Shown piece after piece: positions 1-10,436 of a stretch of DNA of 64,000 nucleotides (within the stretch, counting starts at the first letter, position 1; each line of letters begins with the position of its first letter). The DNA comes from Periplaneta americana (lineage: Eukaryota > Arthropoda > Insecta > Blattodea > Blattidae): the NCBI RefSeq assembly GCF_040183065.1, contig NC_091119.1, positions 205,653,798 to 205,717,797 on the forward strand. Reading direction: 5' to 3'. The position numbers and the translations under genes were made by a program. The notes under the pieces are model-generated. The model was not told the DNA's origin. It did no database searches and saw only the letters and a list, made by a program, of their open reading frames with translations.

Positions 1-872
1 CATATCCCACCTCCCTCAAATCCATTTTAATATTATCTTCCCATCTACGTCTCAGCCTCCCTAAAGGTCTTTTTCCCTCCGACCTCCCAACTAACACTCT
101 ATATGCATTTCTGGATTCGCCCATACTTGCTACATGCCCTGCCCATCTCAAATGTCTGGATTTAATGTTCCTAATTATGTCAGGTGAAGAATACAATGCG
201 TGCAGTTCTGTGTTGTGTAACATTCTCCATTCTCCTGTAACTTCATCCCTCTTAGCCCCAAATATTTTCCTAAGCACCTTATTCTCAAACACATTTAACC
301 TATGTTCCTCTCTCAAAGTGAAAGTCCAAGTTTCACAACCATAAAGAACAACTGGTAATATAACTGTTTTATAAATTCTGACTTTCAGATTTTTTGACAG
401 CAGACTGGATGATAAAAGCTTCTCAACCGAATAATAACAGGCATTTCCCATATTTATTCCGTGTTTAATTTCCTCCCGAGTATCATTTATATTTGTTACT
501 GCTGCTCCAAGATATTTGAACTTCTCCACCTCTTCAAAAGATAAATTTCCAATTTTTATATTTCCATTTCTTACAATATTCCCGTCACGAGTCTTAATCA
601 TATACTTTGTCTTTTCGGGATTTACTTCCAAACCTATCTCTTTACTTGCTTCCAGTAAAATTCCCGTGTTTTTCCTAACAGTTTTTTTGGATTTTCTCCT
701 AACATATTCACGTCATCCGCATAGACAAGGAGCTGATGTAACCCGTTCAAATCCAAGCCCTCTCTGTTATCCTGGACTTTCCTAATGGCATACTCTAGAG
801 CAAAGTTAAAAAGTAAAGATGATAGTGCATCTCCTTGCTTTAGCCCACAGTGAATTGGAAAAGGAAAATTTG
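1..872 (-). mobile_element. Non-LTR retrotransposon (TAAG-tailed family), copy A
   Basis: The 3' half of a LINE in antisense orientation, running off the left edge. Reading the minus strand gives fragments of reverse transcriptase, including YADD at about 712-723 (the catalytic box), then the C-terminal region with ETWTL..REEHRL and GHVA.M..S. It is broken by frameshifts and 5'-truncated near 872. The same family recurs at 7341, 13824, 31412, 42738, 45617, 52783 and 55200. A C-terminus with RRLRWAGHVARM and GRP.RRWED suggests an RTE-like clade; this is recognition, not a search. Confidence 0.8.
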
Positions 873-1903
873 ATCTATTATAAAAAAAAAATAAAAATAA
901 TTAACAAAAAATAAAAACTAAAAAGAGAAATCATAATTTTGAAACTAATACAAATATTCAAATAATTATTTCACGAAAATGAACTCCAGTAATTTTATTA
1001 TCAAATCAAATTTATTTTGAACAATCGATTTTTTTTAATCTGTTAAGCTGCACCTATCCCCTTAACTCTGTCACGTAATTTGCACTGTCTTGAATGATTG
1101 TACGCGCAGACACGATAAGAAGAGTGATTATGGAGAGGCGTTTGTTCATACCAGACACAGCTATCTGCATTTGACTGATCCTTTCATCGCATTTTATTTA
1201 AAGACCGGGCTCTAATCATCCTTACATTCACATTTTTCTAAACCCATCGATCTTCAGGGCCGCCATTGTTCCTTTTAATTCTCTATTCTTTTAAAGAAGA
1301 CTTAATCTTTACTGCCTGCCTTTCTTTACTTAAGAATTTCCTTTCATCTCTGACAGCAACTGTTCTTCTATGGAAGAGACTGGGTCAGGAGATACTCCCC
1401 TTGTTGGAAATGACTTCAGCCATTGCTGGGGTATTTGTCCTCCTTTAATGCAAGTTTTTAAGAGTAATTTAGCACTGTCAACAGAAAGACTTTGCTAAAA
1501 AAAAGCTAATTCTTACGCCAGTGGTTTAAGAATTCCCTAATGAAAAGCTGCACATAAACCATGACGTAACAAAATACAGACACTAAAAACGACAAGATTA
1601 CAAGACGAAACACTCTTTCATATGTTCGTGTTGGAAAGAAAGAGTTTTTTATAGCGTGCCTTTCGCACAAAGGCTTATAAAGGAGATTTTCTTTGAAATA
1701 GGAACAAAAAGCATGTAAAAGAATTATTATAGAATTCTGGTGTTTGGGAGAAACATTATTTTCACTAGGTATCATAGCTTACGAGTATATTATCTAAATT
1801 TAGTGGCAGCAAACTCAATATTTTACTATATTTGTCTCTTAAGCTATCCTGAGGAACGATTTCTGGTTGAACACACACTTGAACTGATATTTATTTTATA
1901 ATA
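873..1903. other. AT-rich spacer, nothing recognised
   Basis: Poly-A and AT-rich DNA. Short open frames at 1266-1448 (+) and 1506-1775 (-) show no motifs, no flanking splice logic and no repeats shared with the rest of the window. Confidence 0.5.
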
Positions 1904-2984
1904 AAGGGTGCGGCAAAACATCCTCCCTAATTTAAAGCATAAATAAAAAACAGGTGGATCAAAATAAGGAAACTTTATTAATATGAATGGTATCTTAACA
2001 GTGGGAATTTTTAATTTTTTTTTAATAACGTGTGTCTCAAGTGGTGTCCTTCACTATCAAAGCATTGTTGAATGCGACTTCGGAAATTCTGCATCACTCT
2101 AAGTTAGCATTTCGTGAGGAATAAGACCAATTTCTTCCTGTATTGCATTTCTTAGGTCTGGCAAAGTCCTCGGCCGATATTTGAACACCTCAGCCTTAAG
2201 ATGCCCCCATTGAAAAAAATCGCAGGGTGCAAGGTCTGGTGATCGTGCTTCATCTTCAGTATCTGCATTACACATTTTCACTTATCGGGATGCGTGAATC
2301 ATCAAATTTTCCGATATTGGAGTGGACAGAACCCTCGTGAACGTCATGAAAAACCTCTACATAACGACCATGTTACTGTATGGTGCGCGGTTGCAAGAGT
2401 CGGGATACTTGGTCCTTACTTTTTTGAAGAGGATGGTGCTACTGTGACAGTGAACTCTCAGCGGTGCTCTTTTATGATCAACAATTTTTTGGCACCAAGA
2501 CTCAATGCGCTGCAGATTGACCAGGTATGGTTTCAGCAGGACGGAGCCACCTCTCACACAACTCAGATTTCTCTCCAAGTCCTGAGACAGATGTTTCCCG
2601 GACGCTTAATTTCTTCACGTGGCGACGTCCCCTGGCCAGCACGATCACCAGACCTTGCACCCTGCAATGTTTTTCTCTGAGGGCATCTTAAAGCTGAGGT
2701 GTTCAAACATCGGCCGAGGACTTTTCCAGACCTAAGAAATGCAATACAGGAAGAAATTGGTCTTATTCCTCAAGAAATGCTAGTTTGAGTGATGCAGAAT
2801 TTCCGAACTCACAGTCAACAAAGCATTGATAGTGAAGGACACCACTTGAGACACACGTTATTAAAAAAAAAATTAAAAATTCCCACTGTTAAGATACCAT
2901 TCATATTAATAAAGTTTCCTTATTTTGATCCACCTGGTTTTTTATTTAAACTTTAAATTAGGGAGGATGTTTTGCCGCACTCTT
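1904..2984. mobile_element. Mariner-like transposon with long inverted arms
   Basis: A TA dinucleotide flanks both sides (1902-1903, 2985-2986). Arms of about 345 bp at 1904-2248 and 2637-2984 are inverted copies of the same 3' transposase end. The centre, read on the plus strand, holds transposase pieces: YWSGQNPRERHEKP, VWCAVARVGILGPYFFEEDG, VWFQQDGATSHTT (contains the second catalytic Asp) and ARSPDLAPC. A TGA at 2679-2681 replaces the usual Trp of FLWGHLK. The element is dead. The structure looks like two copies fused in inverse orientation. Confidence 0.8.
2294..2680 (+). pseudogene. Mariner/IS630-type transposase fragment
   Basis: A 128-residue open frame covering the middle of a DDE transposase, with FEEDGA, the QQDGATSHTT catalytic segment and ARSPDLAPCN. 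It is interrupted by an in-frame TGA and continues in the same frame to about 2787 (GHLKAEVFKHRPRTFPDLRN). No N-terminal helix-turn-helix is left. Confidence 0.75.
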
Positions 2985-4224
2985 TACATGTAAACATGTA
3001 AATAATTTAATAAAATTTGTAACTAAGACTCATGGAATGTCAAATTCAATTACACAGACATTGTACGATTACATTAACGAACAGAACACGAGTTGAAATT
3101 AAAATTTTCGGCGCTCAAGTTGTATTTAAATTTTCCCCACAACTTTGGACATAAAAATGAACGATTCTAAACTTCTTTGCTATTCCCACAGTTGGGAGTA
3201 CAAAAGATTTTCATATCAGCGAAGTTAAGTGCAGTAGAAGTAGCTACAACTGGTTGTTCACTTGGTGTAAAAAAATTTATTTGGACTAAAACAAGTTAAG
3301 TTAATAACATTGCATTACATAAATAAAACATGATTTTATTATTTTAATAAATATTGGTGTAAGAATCATTAACTTTAATTAAGAGCAAATGTATATTATA
3401 TTTACTGTATATGTTTTTAATACTAAAAGTCAACTTGATAAGTCTTAGAAAACTATATTTTGATTTAAACTACTCTGTACTGTACAAACAACCACGTTTA
3501 TATTTCTTTATGTCTTGACTATACCTAAATGCAGAGTAAAATTAGCTTCAATTAGATGGCGTTCCTTGCTGTTACTATCCCAAATAACTCACGGAGTGCT
3601 GTCATACAGGATATCTTATACCGCAAGGTTTCCAGGAAGCGAGTTTGGTTTCTTGGTTCTTGGCAAGATTCCTTCGCTGAGAAACCAACCATTCTTGGAA
3701 ATTTTACAAAGGAAAGACGCTGGATTAGTTGCATACTCAAGATAATTCACAAGAAAGTGTCTCGTTTCCAGGTCTGTTTCAAATTTATTATTTGGCACAC
3801 TGCTACAAACTCTGTGAATTTACAGTATATTAGTTAAATAAACCATCTAATTCACAGGCTATCATCTTACCAGCCCAGCATCTACGTATATGACCCTGGA
3901 AATCGTTTGGCTAATAGCTAACAATAAGGTCAGGTGATTGAACACACTACTATACAGAAGTGCAGTCATTTTACAACTCAGACGGAATATTCTGATAAAT
4001 GTAATATCATTATTATTATTATTATTAACACTTTAATTGGGTTGAATTTGTGGCCGAGAATTCTAAATATATGCACTGGTGTCCCCCATAGAGAAGAGGT
4101 TCTCCTCGTTACCTTGTTTCGTATTCATCTATTTTTGTTACGAACTACTGTATTTAAGCAATTGTTTATCTTTAACATATCTAATTATCAATCTCTGTAC
4201 TAATTGATCTGTCCTGTGTCTTAA
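2985..4224. other. Unassigned AT-rich DNA
   Basis: No recognisable gene or repeat family. Overlapping open frames on both strands at 3515-3840 cover the same bases and show no motif. A short ATT run lies at 4006-4026. Confidence 0.4.
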
Positions 4225-5215
4225 TTCATTTGTCTTTGTGTGGTGTTGATCCATCAATCTTTGTGTGTGTTGATCCATTTCTCTTAAGTGTGCGTTGATC
4301 CATCAGCCTTTGTGTGTGTGTGTGTTGATCCATCAATCTTTGTGTGTGTTGATCCATTTCTCTTAAGTGTACGTTGATCCATTAGCCTTTGTGTGTGTGT
4401 GTGTTGATCCATCAATCTTTGTGTGTGTTGATCCATTTCTCTTAAGTGTGTGTTGATCCATCAGCCTTTGTGTGTGTGTGTGTTGATCCATCAATCTTTG
4501 TGTGTGTTGATCCATTTCTCTTAAGTGTGCGTTGATCCATCAGCCTTTGTGTGTGTGTGTGTTGATCCATTTCTCTTAAGTGTGCGTTGATCCATCAGCC
4601 TTTGTGTGTGTGTTGATCCATTTCTCTTAAGTGTGTGTTGATCCATTTCTCTTAAGTGTGCGTTGATCCATGAGCCTTTGTGTGTGTGTGTGTTGATCCA
4701 TCAATCTTTGTGTGTGTTGATCCATTTCTCTTAAGTGTACGTTGATCCATCAGCCTTTGTGTGTGTGTGTGTGTGTGTTGATCCATCAATCTTTGTGTGT
4801 GTTGATCCATTTATCTTAAGTGTGTGTTGATCCATCAGCCTTTGTGTGTGTGTGTTGATCCATCAATCTTTGTGTGTGTTGATCCATTTCTCTTAAGTGT
4901 GCGTTGATCCATCAGCCTTTGTGTGTGTGTGTGTGTGTTTATCCATCAATCTTTGTGTGTGTTGATCCATTTCTCTTAAGTGTGCGTTGATCCATCAGCC
5001 TTTGTGTGTGTGTGTTGATCCATCAATCTTTGTGTGTGTTGATCCATTTCTCTTAAGTGTGCGTTGATCCATCAGCCTTTGTGTGTGTGTGTGTGTTGAT
5101 CCATCAATCTTTGTGTGTGTTGATCCATCAGCCTTTGTGTGTGTGTTGATCCAGCAATCTTTGTGTGTGTTGATCCATTTCTCTTAAGTGTGCGTTGATC
5201 CATCTCTCATCCTAT
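4225..5215. repeat. GTTGATCCAT minisatellite with higher-order structure
   Basis: About 1 kb of tandem repeats built from three alternating modules. Each ends in GTTGATCCAT and is followed by CAATCTTTGTGTGT, TTCTCTTAAGTGTGC or CAGCCTTTGTGTGT. The composite period is about 75-80 bp, with variable GT runs inside. The array decays from about 5215 to 5900 into scattered TTGATCCAT and TGTGTTTATCAATCTG units. Apparent open frames on both strands here are repeat artefacts. Confidence 0.9.
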
Positions 5216-5910
5216 TTCTTGATCTTCCTCTCATTCTGTACGTTAGTTCATTTCCCATTTTATGTTTATCCTCAGTCTGTGTGTGATAATCCATTTGTTT
5301 CTGTTTGTTTATCAATCTGTATTTGTGTGTTAATTAATCTGCATTTTTCTATTTTCATTAATCTGTATTTCTGTATTTTTGTATCAGTCTTTGTATGTGT
5401 TGATCCGTCTTTCTTAAGTGTGTGTTGATCCATCGCTCTATTTGTGTATAGTGATCCATTTCTCTCACTTCGTATGTGCTGATCCATCTCTCGTGGCTTA
5501 TGTTGATCTTCCCCTTATTTTGTGCGTTAATCCATCTCTCATTTTCTGTTGCTCCACAGTCTTTGCGTCTGTTAACCATTTTCTCCTTGCGTGTTGATCC
5601 ACATGTCTTTATCAGCTTGTATCCGCGTGTTTTTTTATCAGTTTGTATTTGTGTTTTTTAATAATGTGTATTTTTGTGTGTTTTGACCCAGTTATACATA
5701 TTTGTGTGTGTCGACCTATCTGCATTCGTGATCCCTCTGTAAGTTATTTGTATGTATTGATCCATCTGTGATCGGGTGTGCTGATACATTTGTATTTACG
5801 TCTTGATCCATATATATTTGTGTGTTTACTGTACTTGTGTGTTTATCAATCTGTATTTGTGTATGTTGATCCATATTTCATCGTGTGTATTCATCCATCT
5901 CCCTTTGCAA
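5216..5910. repeat. Decayed edge of the GTTGATCCAT minisatellite
   Basis: Diverged units such as GTTGATCCGTC, GTTGATCCATC and CTGATCCATC recur every 20-60 bases with intervening GTGTTAATCAATCTG. The pattern fades near 5910. Confidence 0.7.
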
Positions 5911-7180
5911 TACATGGCAACAATCACTTTTAGAGTATTGATTTTTCTGATTAATAATTCGTTTATGCTACATATTTGTGTTAATTTATTTACACATGTA
6001 TTTATTTATTTATATATTTTATTTCTACACTAATCCAAATTCCTGATTAACATTTTGTATAGTATCTAGCTTCTGTGAGACGAAATTCTACGAATGTAAG
6101 AATGAATGAGGCCTAAATTGCTGCACATTTGGAAAATAAGCTTCGTTCGACTACCACTGACCAATTCTCGCATCTCTTTGGTTTGAAGTTTCACCAATCT
6201 GATATACTGCGATATCTCTCATTCGAAAGTGTAAGCATACACAGTTGCTTTAAAACAGCGCAATGTTCCGAAATTGTTACATTCACACACGCCACATCTT
6301 ATAACAGAGCCATTAAGAGTCCTTGCATTGAGTGTTTTGATGTTCATATTTCTACACAGCTGGTGACAAAGTAGTCTGATGCCAGGACAAAAAATCCCTT
6401 GTGAACCTTCGATGCATAGAATTTGTTGTGGGAATTAACATAGCTGTCCAGAGTGGAGTTACAGACAGGGCAGATATCCACACATTAGCACACCTACTAT
6501 TTCTAACATTACCATGTATGCACGTGAGCCATTGTAACCCATTACCTTGCTAATGGGGAGTGTCATGTGCTCATAAAATGTGCAGAATATAGTAGATCAC
6601 AACACAACGCGGCCTGTGTTGCCACAATAAAGGGGCCGTGTTCGTACCACCTCTCTGCACGGCTTTCATACTTTACTAACATTCATTTATAACTTTTCAT
6701 GTACGGAACAAGACAGCATTCCGAAAACAAGGCCTTTAAAATTCAGTTATACTTCAGCGGAACAAGGTACAGCTATTTAAACTGTCTAGAAAAACTAATT
6801 TTAACACTCACCTAATCCGAAAATTAACAGCATATAAATATTTTAAAATTAGTACCTACAGTACTGTACGAAAACTATAGCCTAACTAAGAAAACCAATG
6901 CAATTCAATCAAATATCGTTCTATGAAAAAATGGAGAAAATTAATAAATTACAAACTCACATAAGAAGTGAAATTTCATTTAATCCGTGAAATGTCATAT
7001 GAAACATTAGAAACGGCCGAATGTTATGGTGCTTACGGAATAGTAAATCAAAAGATGATAAACAAAAACGACAGAACAAATCAAATTAAAAGCTGTAAGA
7101 CATTTCTAGATCCATTATTACTTTGTAGTTTATGGTAATGGTACTGGATATTAAAGTGACAGGATATGGATCTAAGCAAA
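5911..7180. other. Unassigned DNA
   Basis: No gene model could be supported. An 81-residue open frame at 6129-6374 (+) has no recognisable motif, and the flanks show no exon structure. AT-rich with no obvious repeats. Confidence 0.4.
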
Positions 7181-8515
7181 ATGATTGGCAAGAGATGGTT
7201 CAGAGTTCTGAGTATTGAGAAAAATAACACGTAAATAAAAACAACTGATGGAATCATTAGTCTATGCTTCATATTTCTGAGTATTAAAGAAAATTTAATG
7301 TAAACAAAAAAAAAATAAATAAATATTGTAAAGAGATACGTTTGGAAGTAAATCCCGCAAACACAAAGTATATGATTATGTCTCGTGACCAGAATACTGT
7401 ACGAAAAGGAAATATAAAAGTTGGAAATTTATCCTTTGAAGAGGTGGAGAAGTTCAAATTTCTTGGAGCAACAGTAACAAATATAAATGATACTCGGGAG
7501 GAAATTAAACGCAGAATAAATATGGGAAATGCCTGTTATTATTCGGTTGAGAAGCTTTTATCATCCAGTCTGCTGTAAAAAATCTGAAATTTAGAATTTA
7601 TAAAACAGTTATATTACCGGTTGTTCTTTATGGCTGTGAAACTTGGACTCTCGCTTTGAAAGAGGAACATAGGTTAAGGGTGTTTGAGAATAAGGTGCTA
7701 AGGAAAATATTCGGGGCTAAGAGGGATGAAGTTACAGGGGAATGGAAAAAGTTACACAACACAGAACTACACGCATTGTATTCTTCACCTGACATGAATA
7801 GGAACATTAAATCCAGACGTTTGAGATGTGCAGGGCATTAGCAAGTATGGGCGACTCCAGAAATGAATCCAGAAATGCACATAGAGTGTTAGTTGGGAGG
7901 CCGGAGGGAAAAAGACCTATAGGGAGGCCGAGACGTAGATGGGAGGATAATATTAAAATGTATTTGAGGGAGGTGGGATATGATGATAGAGACTGGATTG
8001 ATGTTGCTCAGGATAGGGACCTATGGCGAGCTTATGTGAGGGCGGCAATGAACCTCCGGGTCCCTTAAAGGCCAGTAAATAAGTAAGTAAGTAAGTAAGT
8101 AATAACAAATGTTGAAATCATTAATCTATGGTTCAGATTTCCGAGTGTTAAAGAAACAAGATGTAAATAAAACAACTGACAACAGATGACATTATTAATC
8201 TGTGATTCACAGTTATGAGTAATAAATAAAACAATATTTATAAATAAAAACTATCAATGAAATTATTACTCTATGGTTCAGAGTTCTGGTTACCTGTTAC
8301 AGAAAACAAGTAAACACTGATATAATATTTATTACTCTTTGATTCGAAATTCCTAGTATTGAAGAAACAACTACTCATGAAATTATTTACCTCGGGTTCG
8401 GAATTTTGAGTAGCTCTATTGAAGAAACAGGATATAAATGAAACAAAATATGACGACAGATTAAATCATTACTCTATTGTTAACAGTCCTGAATATTAAA
8501 GAAACAAGGTAATGC
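7181..8515. repeat. Degenerate ~85-bp tandem array, split by a LINE
   Basis: Units of the form ATCATTAATCTATGGTTCAG, then AGT(A/G)TTAAAGAAACA, then an AAATAAAACAACTGA-like stretch, recur on both sides of the LINE copy at 7341-8101. Two or more units lie before it (7195-7300) and about five after it (8107-8515). Identity between units is low, so the array is old and the LINE inserted later. A similar unit recurs at about 30420-30510. Confidence 0.65.
7341..8101 (+). mobile_element. TAAG-tailed LINE, copy B (3' end)
   Basis: 5'-truncated copy ending in a TAAG tandem tail (8082-8101). Open fragments at 7342-7578, 7656-7841 and 7826-8068 are pieces of one C-terminal reverse transcriptase region broken by two frameshifts. 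The last reads GRPEGKRPIGRPRRRWEDN and ends MNLRVP. Inserted in the degenerate 85-bp tandem array. Confidence 0.85.
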
Positions 8516-8947
8516 AGGATTTTATTTTATTTTAATCTGGATGATTATTGTAATAGGCCTAATTGAAAAATGAATCCCGTAATAGTTCTTTAATTATATG
8601 AAGAAATATATTTGAGATTATATCATAATCATCAAGATTGTGTGTCGATTTAAACGTATATCCTCAATCTGCTAAAAGTTAATTTCTTGATGTGGTAATA
8701 ATTCAAGGAACATGTGAAGCACATTACTATTATTTTTAATTACATTGTTTTCCAATGTCAAACAAATGCCAGCGATGTCTTTGGCTTTTTTCAATATTTG
8801 TTCCCACTATTTACATTCTGTTTAATTTGTACTAGTTGTACAAGTTTGTACAAAGATGTTATTAAGCATGAAACCTGAGCGAGTCGTGAGACGTCACGGG
8901 TTCGACTTCTGGCTGTTGTATTCGTGGTGTCTGTTAGCCTACAATAT

Positions 8948-9933
8948 TATCACAGTCTACTATATACAGTCGCGAAGCTCAATATGTAGTAAAAATGCAA
9001 ACATGGGTAGTTGCCCACCACTAGGATCGCTACTATCGCCTCATCACCGCAGATCTCTCTCCTAGTAGACGACAAAATATGTTACACTTTCGTTGTGTTC
9101 TTTTGGAAAAATTAACACCTTCCTTCCATTATTGAAATATTAAATTGATAAAGTTCATTTATTATTTTAATGAAGTATATTAAATTCCACCATAAACTCG
9201 AAGATACCTGCAAGAAATAGGTTAATATTATTTTGGTTTGTGCAAAACGAACTGAAATTTACTCTAATCGCTTCACTCATTCAAGATTATAGCGATAATT
9301 AACTATGAAACTAATGAATATTAATTTGCATTTTCCTTTACAACAATAATAATGGAAATATGAATTAATGGGAGTAACTTACGTGTACCGGTACTTGTAG
9401 TGTAGGCTTACGTAGTTAACAAAGTGGGATGAGGTTAAGCAATAATAATCACACCAGAATTGGAAATAAAACGTGATCAATAAATTTTACTGTAACAGAT
9501 TTTTTTCTACGTCTCTAGTAAAGTAACAAATAAAAATAACAACAAAATTAACAGCTATAATTAAAAACATATCCTTTGAAAAAAAAAGTAGGCCTAAGCA
9601 ATAATAATCCCACCAGAATTGAAAATAAAACGTGATCAATAAATTTCATTAAAACAAACTTAACTTTTCTACGTCTCTAGTAAAATATTATTATTCCAAT
9701 TATTATATTTTAGCCATTAACATTTTAATTACAACCAATAACGAACAATCCACAAGCATCAATGTGAAATACGCAACGAGCCAGCACTCGATGGAAATAC
9801 GACACAGTCCAAAGTCGACCGTGGACAGTCTATTGTTTCTAGTTGCTAACCGCTTGGAGCGCTTTATCACGAGATTTTCAAAAAATCAACTCAAGCTTCG
9901 CGAATGTATATAGTAGACTGTGATATTATGTTT
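8948..9933. mobile_element. DNA transposon with 36-bp terminal inverted repeats
   Basis: Left end ATCACAGTCTACTATATACA and right end, reverse-complemented, match over about 36 bases; the element is flanked by ATT on each side. No coding region is visible. A 190-bp relative with the same ends lies at 60969-61160, so this is a non-autonomous family. It contains the 165-bp tandem duplication at 9436-9700. Confidence 0.7.
9436..9700. repeat. Two-copy tandem duplication, ~160 bp
   Basis: AAGCAATAATAATCACACCA at 9436 and its near copy at 9595 start two blocks that share AAACGTGATCAATAAATTT and CTACGTCTCTAGTAAA in the same order. Confidence 0.75.
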
Positions 9934-10393
9934 AGAACGAGGAAATGTCGGACTTCAGTGGCGGTACAAAAACGTAGCACTTCCTTTAATATAAGTGTTA
10001 TCTCCGTTAGATGGAGTACCACTTAAACCACCGCTGCGTAAAATGAAGTTTCTTTCTCTATTCCACGAACATAAACCAGGATACGGTAACAATTGGCGTT
10101 TGCTTCTATAGAAATGTACTTTATATAATTGCACTTAATGCCGCTTTACGTAAGCGATGAGGTACGAAAATGATGTCTCGGTTTGCATGAGTAGCAATTG
10201 TATAATTTACGTCATGAAATTTGCACCGCCTTTTTTCTGTAATAAACCCTTGAACCCAACCGTTTAGAACAAAAGTGGCTTAACGTTTTAAAAAGACGTC
10301 ACTAAATCACAAATTGAAAGATGTTGAAGACTGAAACCAATCAGCAGAAATTAGCTCTTTTTATTGAAGTATAACCGAATGGAATTATTGTTG

Positions 10394-10436
<43 letters not shown>

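Noticed and set aside
3515-3840. Overlapping sense and antisense frames of 60-93 residues
   Set aside because: No motif, no splice context, and coding on both strands over the same bases is not credible.
4225-5215. CRISPR-like array
   Set aside because: The spacers are not unique; they are three recurring modules of a eukaryotic minisatellite, and there are no associated genes.
5195-5661. Leu/Ser/Cys-rich open frames on both strands
   Set aside because: They are translations of the GTTGATCCAT minisatellite and its decayed edge.
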